A stretch of 35,917 nt of DNA from Fuchsiella alkaliacetigena. Lineage in GTDB: Bacteria > Bacillota > Halanaerobiia > Halobacteroidales > Acetohalobiaceae. The notes beneath the pieces are model-generated. The model had not been told where the DNA came from. It did not search any database and saw only the letters and a list, made by a program, of their open reading frames with translations. Numbering within the stretch: the first letter of the stretch is position 1; every line of letters begins with the position of its first letter. Both the position numbers and the translations under genes were made by a program. Below, one piece after another: positions 10,231-17,864 of this stretch. The stretch spans positions 1 through 35,917 of the forward strand of contig NZ_JALKBZ010000029.1 in assembly GCF_023227765.1 (NCBI RefSeq). Direction: 5' to 3'.

Positions 10231-11135
10231 TGGTTTTGAGTATAATCAGTAAGGACTTAGATATTATTGGCAAGAGGAAGATCTGGTTTTTGATTTCAGC
10301 TGTAATTATTATTGTAGGTTTAGTTTCTATGTTTACCCAAGGTATGAATTTGGGGATAGACTTTACCGGAGGTACTATTATTGAATTTGCTTTTGAGGAA
10401 GAGGTAAGTACCGATGATATACGAGTGGTTATGGAAGAGTTTGATTTAGCTGGTGATAGTATAATTCAAAGTAGTGGTGATACTGGAATTTTAATTAGAA
10501 CAGTTGATTTAGAACAAGAGGAGATTAGTCAGATCCAGAATGAGGTTTATAATAGGTATGAGTCGGCTGAAATGTTGAGGTCGGAGATGGTGGGCCCGAC
10601 TATTGGCGATGAGTTAACTAGAAATGCTCTCTTAGCTTTAGCAGTAGCTATAGTAGCTATTGTAGCCTATATCAGTATTCGCTTTCAGTTTAAGTTTGCT
10701 ATAGCAGCTATTATTGCTTTAGTACACGATATTTTGATTTTGCTAGGGATAATTTCTCTGTTAGGTCGAGAGATTAATAGTCCTTTTATAGCTGCTTTAT
10801 TAACAGTAATGGGTTATTCTATTAATGATACTATAGTGATCTTTGATAGAGTTAGAGAAAATCTTAAGTATAAGCGCAAGCAAAGCTTTGCTGAACTCAA
10901 TAATAGAGCTGTTGTGGATACCTTACCTCGATCTATAAATACTTCAGCTACTACTTTGGCCTGTATAGCAGCAGTTTTTGTTTTTGGAGGAGCTACGATT
11001 CAAACGATTATGTTAGCTTTGCTAATTGGTATTTTAGCGGGAACTTACTCTTCTGTTTTTATAGCTAGTCCGGCTTTAGTTGAACTAGATGCTTGGCAAA
11101 AACGAAGAAAAGAGATGAGTGAAGCTTCTGTTTAA
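10230..11135 (+). CDS. secF: protein translocase subunit SecF
   Basis: 301-residue SecF partner of SecD. It has an N-terminal membrane helix (about 17-34), the MNLGIDFTGGTIIEF signature, a small extracytoplasmic domain and five C-terminal membrane helices with MGYSINDTIVIFDRVREN. In Bacillus SecD and SecF are fused; here they are separate as in clostridia and diderms. The ATG at 10230 overlaps the secD stop but lies only 2 bases from the GGGGG site; TTG at 10236 is better spaced and would shorten the protein by two residues. A terminator follows 8 bases after the stop. Confidence 0.96.
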   Translation: MVLSIISKDLDIIGKRKIWFLISAVIIIVGLVSMFTQGMNLGIDFTGGTIIEFAFEEEVSTDDIRVVMEEFDLAGDSIIQSSGDTGILIRTVDLEQEEISQIQNEVYNRYESAEMLRSEMVGPTIGDELTRNALLALAVAIVAIVAYISIRFQFKFAIAAIIALVHDILILLGIISLLGREINSPFIAALLTVMGYSINDTIVIFDRVRENLKYKRKQSFAELNNRAVVDTLPRSINTSATTLACIAAVFVFGGATIQTIMLALLIGILAGTYSSVFIASPALVELDAWQKRRKEMSEASV

Positions 11136-11143
11136 TAATAAAA

Positions 11144-11171
11144 GTCATCCTGGATTCCAGGGTGGCTTTTT
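11144..11171 (+). terminator. intrinsic terminator after secF
   Basis: Stem GTCATCCTGG (11144-11153) pairs with CCAGGGTGGC (11157-11166), with two G-U pairs and a three-base loop, followed by TTTTT. Confidence 0.85.
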
Positions 11172-11198
11172 GTGTACTTAGTTATAGCATTAATGTAT

Positions 11199-11227
11199 TT
11201 GGCAACAGTTGCTACCTATGTTATAAT
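11199..11227 (+). promoter_or_regulatory. sigma-A promoter for the phasin-like/aarF/lapA unit
   Basis: TTGGCA (11199-11204) and TATAAT (11222-11227) are spaced by 17 bases just downstream of the secF terminator, about 70 bases ahead of the next gene. Confidence 0.8.
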
Positions 11228-11296
11228 AAGATTGATTGAAATTTAAGGTTAAGGCTTATTTGGATTAATATAATAAATATAAAGGAGGTAGTTAGC

Positions 11297-11638
11297 ATCG
11301 ATTTATTTAAAAAGACTTTGGTGGCTGGATTAAGTGTGATGTTATTAACTAAGGAAAAGGCTGAGGAAATAGTTGGTGAATTAGTTGAGCAGGGTAAAAT
11401 TAGCCAACAGGAAGCTGAAGAGATAATAGAGGAACTGATGGATAAAACTGAAGCAGGAAGCAAGGAAGCTAAGAGTAGAGTGAAGAGTGGACTGGATAGT
11501 TTTCTAGATAAGACTGGTTTAAAAAGAAAGGAAGAGCAAAAAGACGAAGTAAATGAGCTTCGAGATAAACTGAGAATTGTGGAGTTGGAGGTAGAGGCCT
11601 TAAAAAGAGAAGTAGAGGCTTTAAAAGAGGAAGAATGA
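11297..11638 (+). CDS. phasin-like coiled-coil protein, probable ATC start
   Basis: 113-residue hydrophilic helical protein. A short amphipathic N-terminus (xDLFKKTLVAGLSVMLLT) is followed by long Lys/Glu helices and a C-terminal heptad segment (ELRDKLRIVELEVEALKREV), like small phasin-superfamily/PHA-granule-type proteins. The only good ribosome binding site, AAAGGAGG (11281-11288), is 8 bases before ATC 11297. No ATG, GTG or TTG occurs in this frame between the upstream stop TGA (11237-11239) and TTG 11318, which itself lacks a site. I therefore infer a non-canonical ATC start; TTG 11318 is the fallback and would give 106 residues. It stands 29 bases ahead of aarF, probably in one operon. 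Molecular role unknown. Confidence 0.7.
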   Translation: MDLFKKTLVAGLSVMLLTKEKAEEIVGELVEQGKISQQEAEEIIEELMDKTEAGSKEAKSRVKSGLDSFLDKTGLKRKEEQKDEVNELRDKLRIVELEVEALKREVEALKEEE

Positions 11639-11667
11639 TTTCAGCTAAGGAGTAGGATGGTGAATAG

Positions 11668-13344
11668 ATGTCTTTTTGGAACTTAAATCGTCATTATCGT
11701 CATATTCAGCGGTATCGTAAGATAGCTGAAGTGTTAATTAAGAATGGATTGGGATATTTAATTGATAGACTGGATTTGTATGAGTTTTTACCTTTAAGTA
11801 AGCGTTTGAAGGTTCAGTCTGAAGAGAAGGATGAATTATCTCGAGCTGAAAGACTACGTTTAGCTTTGGAAGAGCTAGGGCCCACCTTTATTAAGTTAGG
11901 TCAGCTATTAAGCACTAGACCTGATTTAATACCTCAAGACTATATTGAAGAGCTGGTTAAGCTACAAGATGATGTTCCACCTTTTTCTTTTGAAAAAGTA
12001 ATAGAACAGGTAGAAAAGGAATTGGAGCAGCCCTATGGAGAGATATTTAAGGAAATAGAAGCTACTCCTTTAGCTGCTGCATCTATTGGTCAAGTGCATA
12101 TAGCTTATTTAAAAGATGGAAGTAAAGTAGTAATTAAGATTCAGCGTCCTAATATTAAAGAAACAATAGAAACAGATCTAGAGATTATCAATAATTTAGC
12201 TACTATTTTTAAAAAACGGGGCTTTAGTGATGATTTAGTAGATCCAGTAGAGATAGTTAAAGAGTTTAAAAGGCTAATTAGAAAAGAATTAAACTATCAA
12301 ATTGAAGGTAGAAATACAGATCAATTTAGAAGAAATTTTGCTGAACTAGATGAAGTTAAAATTCCTGATGTTTATTGGGAGCTATCCACTAAAAAGATGT
12401 TAGTTTTGGAATACATAGCTGGTAAAAAAGTGGGGGTGTTAGCTGGACAAAGCATTAGTTTTGATTGTGAAAAGATAGCTGAGATTATAGCTGAATCCTT
12501 TATGAAGCAGGTATTAGTTGATGGCTTTTTTCATGGCGATCCTCATCCAGGTAATATTATGATTACTGAACAGCGAGAGGTTGTATTTATAGATTTTGGG
12601 ATAGTAGGTAGAATGGATCTGCAAACTATGGAGACTATTGCTGATCTGTTTATGGCTATTATTGCTCGTGATGAAAGGATAATGCTACGTGAACTATTAG
12701 AATTAGGAATGGTTCCTCGTCAGATCAATAAAAGGCTTTTAAAAAGAGAGTTAAAGGAGTTATTGGATGAGTATTATGGAGCTAGTTTGGAGGAAATTAG
12801 TCTTAGCCAGATAATTAATCAACTATTGGAACTAGCATATAAGTATCGAATTAAGCTACCTACGGATTTCATCTTATTAGGTAAAGCTTTGGTAACTATT
12901 GAAGGGGTAGCAAGTGATTTGAATCCTAGCTTTAATGTTTTTGAGGTAGCTAAACCCTTTGCTTATCAGTTGCTAAAGAAAAAGTATAATCCAGTCCGCT
13001 TAGTCAAAAATTTATTTAGGCAAGGTCAGGAAATGTATAGATTTTTGGAGAATTTTCCTCAACAAGTGGGGAATATCTTGGATTTACTAGAAAAGCAAGA
13101 CTTACAGATAGAACTTAAACATGTGGGCTTAGAAGAATTAATTTCTAAATTGGATATAGTAACTAATCGCTTATCAATTTCAGTAATTGTTACTGCTTTA
13201 ATTATTGGTTCCTCCTTGATAATGCAGGTGGATAAAGGCCCTCAATTTTTGGGGATTCCGGCTATTGGTTTGAGCGGTTATTTAGTAGCGACTTTTTTAG
13301 GTATTTGGTTAGTGATTTCTATAATGCGTTCAGGTAGATTTTAA
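11668..13344 (+). CDS. AarF/UbiB/ABC1 family atypical kinase
   Basis: 558-residue atypical protein-kinase-like ATPase of the UbiB family. Signature KxGQ motif in FIKLGQLLSTRPD (76-79), the Ala-rich loop AAASIGQVH (136-144), the ATP-binding Lys157 in VVIKIQRP, HGDPHPGN (289-296) and the metal-binding D309 in FIDFGIVG are all intact. Two C-terminal membrane helices (about 502-520 and 530-552) anchor it. In respiring bacteria the family supports ubiquinone synthesis; in an anaerobic Firmicute that role is doubtful and a role in lipid or membrane homeostasis is more likely (inference). It sits between a phasin-like gene and a LapA-like gene. Confidence 0.93.
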   Translation: MSFWNLNRHYRHIQRYRKIAEVLIKNGLGYLIDRLDLYEFLPLSKRLKVQSEEKDELSRAERLRLALEELGPTFIKLGQLLSTRPDLIPQDYIEELVKLQDDVPPFSFEKVIEQVEKELEQPYGEIFKEIEATPLAAASIGQVHIAYLKDGSKVVIKIQRPNIKETIETDLEIINNLATIFKKRGFSDDLVDPVEIVKEFKRLIRKELNYQIEGRNTDQFRRNFAELDEVKIPDVYWELSTKKMLVLEYIAGKKVGVLAGQSISFDCEKIAEIIAESFMKQVLVDGFFHGDPHPGNIMITEQREVVFIDFGIVGRMDLQTMETIADLFMAIIARDERIMLRELLELGMVPRQINKRLLKRELKELLDEYYGASLEEISLSQIINQLLELAYKYRIKLPTDFILLGKALVTIEGVASDLNPSFNVFEVAKPFAYQLLKKKYNPVRLVKNLFRQGQEMYRFLENFPQQVGNILDLLEKQDLQIELKHVGLEELISKLDIVTNRLSISVIVTALIIGSSLIMQVDKGPQFLGIPAIGLSGYLVATFLGIWLVISIMRSGRF

Positions 13345-13353
13345 AAAGGGGAG

Positions 13354-13725
13354 ATGAAATTGCAATTTATTTTAGTAGTAGCTTTAGTTTTTGCGCTGTT
13401 AGTGGCTTTGTTTGCTATTCAAAATGCTACTATGGTGGAGGTTGTACTTTTTACTTGGGAGTTTGAAACCTCTTTGGTAGTAATTATTTTAGGAGCAGCT
13501 ATTTTAGGGGCTTTATCAGTGGGTTTGTTTAGTGTAGTAAAGCAGATCAAGTGGCGAATGAGATTAAGGAAAAAGGAGCAGCAGATAAGTAGTTTAGAAT
13601 CTGAACTAGATGAGATGGCTACTGAAGTGGAGTTAGCTCAAGAACAAGTTGAGAAAGAAGATGAGGAAGAAGATACTGAGTTTGAAGAAAAAGTAGTTGA
13701 AACAGAGAATAGGCAAGAAGTTTAG
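13354..13725 (+). CDS. LapA-domain (DUF1049) membrane protein
   Basis: 123-residue protein with two membrane helices (about 4-22 and 42-62) around the NATMVEVVLFTWEFETS segment typical of LapA/DUF1049, then a basic stretch (KWRMRLRKKE) and a very acidic coiled-coil tail in the cytoplasm. LapA proteins in Gram-negatives scaffold control of lipopolysaccharide synthesis, but the domain is also found in monoderms, so the role here is uncertain. ATG 13354 abuts the GGGGAG site; TTG 13360 is better spaced and would remove two residues. It starts 9 bases after aarF, so coexpression is likely. Confidence 0.8.
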   Translation: MKLQFILVVALVFALLVALFAIQNATMVEVVLFTWEFETSLVVIILGAAILGALSVGLFSVVKQIKWRMRLRKKEQQISSLESELDEMATEVELAQEQVEKEDEEEDTEFEEKVVETENRQEV

Positions 13726-13789
13726 TATTAATCGAGAATAAAAGAGTGTTCTTATTAGTTATTTGCTTTTAATTTTGGAGGTTGAAGAT

Positions 13790-16700
13790 GTGATTGAAAG
13801 ACAAGAGTGGAGATTCCCAAATGAAAATATAGATAGTACTCAAAATTTGGCTGCAAATCTGGGGATATCTTCAGTTTTTAGTCAAATTTTAGTTAATCGG
13901 GGTTTGCAAACCCCAAAAGAAGTAAAGCATTTTTTAGAAGTAAATTTAGCTGATTTGCATTCTCCTTTTTTATTAGCAGGAATGGAAGCTGCTGTAATTA
14001 GGATTCAGGCTGCTGTGGAGGCTGGAGAGCGAACTGTTATTTATGGTGATTATGATGTAGACGGGATTGTAAGCACTGCTTTATTAATTGACTATTTAGG
14101 AAGCTTAGGTTTGGAAGTTGAGGCTTATATTCCTAATCGTTTAGAAGAAGGATATGGTTTGAATAAAGCTGCTATTGAAGGATTAGCTCAATCGGGAATA
14201 GAGCTTTTAATTACTGTGGACTGTGGAATTAGTGATTATCAGGAGTTAAAGTTGGCTAAAGAGTTAGGGATAGAAGTAATAATAACAGACCATCATGAGG
14301 TACCGGAACGTCTTCCTCCGGCTGAGGCAATTATTAATCCCAAGTATGTTGATTGCACTTATCCTTTTACTGAGCTTTGCGGAGCCGGAGTAGCTTTGAA
14401 GCTGATTCAGGCTTTGGCTATTGAAGACTCTACAGCTGTTACTATGGAAGTAGTCCAAAAGTATTTAGATTTGGTGGCTTTAGCTACTGTAGCGGATATT
14501 GTGCCTTTAGTTGATGAGAATAGAGCTATAGTTAAGTATGGTTTGGAATTTTTACAGACTCCTCGTAATTTAGGGATTGGGGCCTTAGTAGAAGTAACTG
14601 ATTTGAGAGATGCTGAGATTAACACAGGACATATAGGCTATATTTTAGCTCCTCAGCTTAATGCTGCTGGTCGGATTGGTAATCCGGAGTTGGCTTTACA
14701 GTTATTGATTGCTGACTCTAAGTCCGAGGCTTTGCAATTAGCTACAGAGCTTAAAGAGTTTAACGAAGAGCGGCAGGATATTCAGGCGCAAATATTGAGC
14801 GAGGCCGAGGCAATGCTGGCTACTATGGATTTGGAGAGTACTGAGATTATAGTTTTAGCTTCTAGAAGCTGGCATTCTGGGGTGGTAGGGATAGTTGCTT
14901 CTAAAATTGTAGAAAAGTACTATCGACCTACGGTAATGATTGCTATTGAAGAAGGGATAGCTAAGGGGTCAGCTCGGAGTATTAAAGGTTTTAATATTTA
15001 TCAAGCAATTAAAAATTCTCGTCATTTGCTAGCTAACTACGGTGGGCATGAGCAAGCTGCTGGTTTAAGTATTGAAGCAGCACATATTGCTCAGTTTAGG
15101 CAGGAAATTAGTCAATATACTAAAAAATATTTAACAGCTCAAGAACTTTTACCTACTCTTAAGCTAGATGCTAAAGTGAAATTAAAGGATTTAAGTAGGG
15201 AGCTAGTAGCAGAACTAGAGCGCCTGGCTCCTTTTGGTTTGCGAAATCCTCGACCTAAGTTAATGGTTCAAGAGGTAGCAGTGGATAGTTTAAGATTAGT
15301 TGGTAAAAATAATAAGCATCTTAAGCTGGTGGTTAAAGATAGGTCAGGAACTAAAGTGGATTGTATCGGTTTTGAGAAGGCTTATTTTAAAGAGCCTCTT
15401 TTAAAGCAGCAGGATAGTCTGGATCTAGCTTGCACTTTAAAGATTAATCACTGGCAGGGTCGTTCTCAACTACAGCTTAATTTGCTGGATCTTCACTTTA
15501 GGCAACTATCGACAGTGGATAAGCTCTTTCTTAAAGCTAAAAGTAGTTTAGCAAAGCAGTCTCAGCCTAAAAGCTGTTTAGAACAGTTTCACACTAAATT
15601 AATTGCAGCTACTGTTCAAGCTGCTGAACTGGAAGTAGGGCAAGAGCTTAACTTACTTAGGAATACTGAAGAAGATGAAAAATCTGCTGTTAAGGTAGAA
15701 ACTTTAAATGGTGAAGAATTAGGCTATCTTAATGCTGAGTTGGCTGAATACCTAGCCCCTTATTTGGATACTGGCTATGACTATCAAGTTTTAGTTTCAG
15801 CTATTAATAAATTGCGAGATCAGCTTAATCTTTTTATTAACAGGAAGCCTCTTCAATTTTCAAGTCAGGCAGAAGAATCTATAAAGGTTACTGCTGATTT
15901 AACAAAAGATTTAAATAAGGTTTATAAGTATCTTTTTGGGGGTTTAGATTTGGATTTACAGTCTAAATTCAAGAAAGCTATTGATGATTTAGCTAAAGAA
16001 CAGTCTACTTTAATTACTGCTCCGCTTGGTATTGAAGCAAAGAGTTTTTATCAAAGCTATGCTGTCTTAGAGGCTTTAAGGACTGAAAGAACGATGCTTA
16101 TTATTTTACCTTTATCTGTTATAGTTAAAGAACAGTTTGAATTTTTAGCTGCTAAGTTAACTGCTCAAGGTTTAAAGGTTAGGCAGGCTACTGCTGATTT
16201 AAATGTAGCTCAGCAAAAAGAGCTATTAAACTCCTTAGCGGCTGGAGAGATAGATTTGTTATTAATTACCTTTCAGTTTTGGCAGCATTATCAAGCAGAG
16301 TTTAGTCAGTTTCAAGAGCAGATTGGCTTAACAGTTGTTGATATTATTTCTCAGTTAATTGCTAGCAAGGATCAGTGGCAAAGAATTATAATTGATAAAT
16401 TAAAGACTGAGCAATTACTAGTTATTTTAAGGGGTTTAAATAGTAGTTTTGCTGAACAACTTAGCTGTAGTTTGCAGGTAGAGGAACTAATAAAGCTAGA
16501 TTTTAATCAGCCTAATTATAAGCTGTTAACCGGGTCAAGTTATGGCAAAAAGCAGCAGCATTTAAAGGACTTATTACTGTCTAAGGAGAAAAGTATTATT
16601 TATGTTAATAGAACTCAAGAATCTGTGGATTTAGCTGGATACTTAAGAGAAGAGCTGCCGGAATATTCCTCACAAATTGCTCTTTATAATCGTTTGCTGA

Positions 16701-17308
16701 AGACTGAAGAACGTTCAGTTGTAGCTAAGCTTTTTCAAAGAGGAGAGCTAAAAGCAGTAGTTTGTGATTTTGTTTTGAGTGAAGGAACTATATTTTCTTT
16801 AGCAGAGAATATTATTTTTTATCAACCTCCCTTTAACTTATTGCAATTTAAGAGCTTGCTAACAGGTTTGGGCAAGGAGACCGATAAAGTAGAGGTACAG
16901 TTATTGTTTAATAAAGTAGATATTAAAGCTGCTCAGTCTTGGTTAAGTAGCTTTACTCCGGATAAAGAGGTGCTGGCTAACTTATATCGAGTTTTAAAGA
17001 AGGCAAGCAGTGAAGAGGGAGTAATTAACTTGAATAAATCAGAGTTAACTCGTAAATTGGCTGAACTGGAAGAAGGAGTAACTAAAGCTACTGTAAGAGC
17101 GGGCTTGAAGATTTTTGCTCAGTTAGGCCTGTTGCTTAAAGTTGATGAACTGAATAGTTCAAATTTTGAATTACAGGCAACTCCTGAAGAAGGATTTGAA
17201 CTTATGGATTCGCTAAAGTATAAAGAAGGTTTATTAATTAGAGATCTCTTTGCTCAGTTTAAATGCTTAATAGATGATAATCAAGTGCAAAAACTAATAA
17301 ATTACTAA
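13790..17308 (+). CDS. recJ: RecJ single-strand DNA exonuclease with long degenerate helicase-like C-terminus
   Basis: 1172 residues, about twice the core length of RecJ. Residues 1-570 are a complete RecJ: N-terminal WRFP motif, DHH motifs YGDYDVDGI, TVDCGIS, TDHHEVPE (DHH 167-169) and ATVADIVPL, the DHHA1 GGH (418-420), and the OB-type domain ending near LNLLDLHF. Residues about 570-1172 are an additional region. Near 740 LITAPLGIEAKSF looks like a Walker A that has lost GKT, and near 933 SIIYVNRTQESVDLAGYL followed by AVVCDFVLSEG resembles the second half of an SF2 helicase. No DEAD/DEAH box is visible. Start: GTG 13790 has GGAGG 8 bases upstream; the frame opens at TTG 13763. RecJ degrades 5'-ended single strands in repair. 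Confidence 0.93.
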   Translation: MIERQEWRFPNENIDSTQNLAANLGISSVFSQILVNRGLQTPKEVKHFLEVNLADLHSPFLLAGMEAAVIRIQAAVEAGERTVIYGDYDVDGIVSTALLIDYLGSLGLEVEAYIPNRLEEGYGLNKAAIEGLAQSGIELLITVDCGISDYQELKLAKELGIEVIITDHHEVPERLPPAEAIINPKYVDCTYPFTELCGAGVALKLIQALAIEDSTAVTMEVVQKYLDLVALATVADIVPLVDENRAIVKYGLEFLQTPRNLGIGALVEVTDLRDAEINTGHIGYILAPQLNAAGRIGNPELALQLLIADSKSEALQLATELKEFNEERQDIQAQILSEAEAMLATMDLESTEIIVLASRSWHSGVVGIVASKIVEKYYRPTVMIAIEEGIAKGSARSIKGFNIYQAIKNSRHLLANYGGHEQAAGLSIEAAHIAQFRQEISQYTKKYLTAQELLPTLKLDAKVKLKDLSRELVAELERLAPFGLRNPRPKLMVQEVAVDSLRLVGKNNKHLKLVVKDRSGTKVDCIGFEKAYFKEPLLKQQDSLDLACTLKINHWQGRSQLQLNLLDLHFRQLSTVDKLFLKAKSSLAKQSQPKSCLEQFHTKLIAATVQAAELEVGQELNLLRNTEEDEKSAVKVETLNGEELGYLNAELAEYLAPYLDTGYDYQVLVSAINKLRDQLNLFINRKPLQFSSQAEESIKVTADLTKDLNKVYKYLFGGLDLDLQSKFKKAIDDLAKEQSTLITAPLGIEAKSFYQSYAVLEALRTERTMLIILPLSVIVKEQFEFLAAKLTAQGLKVRQATADLNVAQQKELLNSLAAGEIDLLLITFQFWQHYQAEFSQFQEQIGLTVVDIISQLIASKDQWQRIIIDKLKTEQLLVILRGLNSSFAEQLSCSLQVEELIKLDFNQPNYKLLTGSSYGKKQQHLKDLLLSKEKSIIYVNRTQESVDLAGYLREELPEYSSQIALYNRLLKTEERSVVAKLFQRGELKAVVCDFVLSEGTIFSLAENIIFYQPPFNLLQFKSLLTGLGKETDKVEVQLLFNKVDIKAAQSWLSSFTPDKEVLANLYRVLKKASSEEGVINLNKSELTRKLAELEEGVTKATVRAGLKIFAQLGLLLKVDELNSSNFELQATPEEGFELMDSLKYKEGLLIRDLFAQFKCLIDDNQVQKLINY

Positions 17309-17327
17309 TCTAAGGAGGCAGTATAAG

Positions 17328-17843
17328 GTGAATTTAAGAGAAAAAATCAGAGTTATTGAAGACTTTCCTGAAGCAGGAATTAAGTTCAAAGATATTACTA
17401 CCTTGCTTCAAGACCCTCAAGCTTATAGATATGTTATCGAACAGTTTAAGGAACGTTATCAAGACTATGAAATAGATGCTTTAGTGGGTATTGAAGCGCG
17501 AGGCTTTTTGATGGGGGCTCCTTTAGCTTTAGAGTTAGATAAGCCCTTTATTTTGGCTAGGAAAGAAGGGAAGTTGCCAGCAGAAGTAGTTAAGGCTGAG
17601 TATGATTTGGAGTATGGAAGTAATGTATTAGAAATGCATCAAGATGCTTTTACTCCTGGAGATAAAATTTTGGTGGTGGATGATCTTTTAGCAACTGGAG
17701 GAACAGCTAAGGCCACCTGTGATTTAATTCAGAAGTTAGAGGGAGAAGTAGTAGAATTAGCTTTTCTATTAGAGTTGGCTTATTTAGAAGGTAGAAAGAA
17801 GTTGGAGGCTTATGATATTTATTCTATTATTATTGATGAGTAG
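17328..17843 (+). CDS. apt: adenine phosphoribosyltransferase
   Basis: 171-residue Apt, which makes AMP from adenine and PRPP in purine salvage. Family hallmarks are FPEAGIKFKDITTLL near the N-terminus, GIEARGFLMGAPLA, the LARKEGKLP flexible loop and the PRPP-binding motif LVVDDLLATGGTA (about 116-128). Start is GTG 17328, 9 bases after AAGGAGG. It sits between recJ and rel, the usual clostridial order. Confidence 0.97.
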   Translation: MNLREKIRVIEDFPEAGIKFKDITTLLQDPQAYRYVIEQFKERYQDYEIDALVGIEARGFLMGAPLALELDKPFILARKEGKLPAEVVKAEYDLEYGSNVLEMHQDAFTPGDKILVVDDLLATGGTAKATCDLIQKLEGEVVELAFLLELAYLEGRKKLEAYDIYSIIIDE

Positions 17844-17864
17844 AGAAATGAAGGAGAAGAGATA

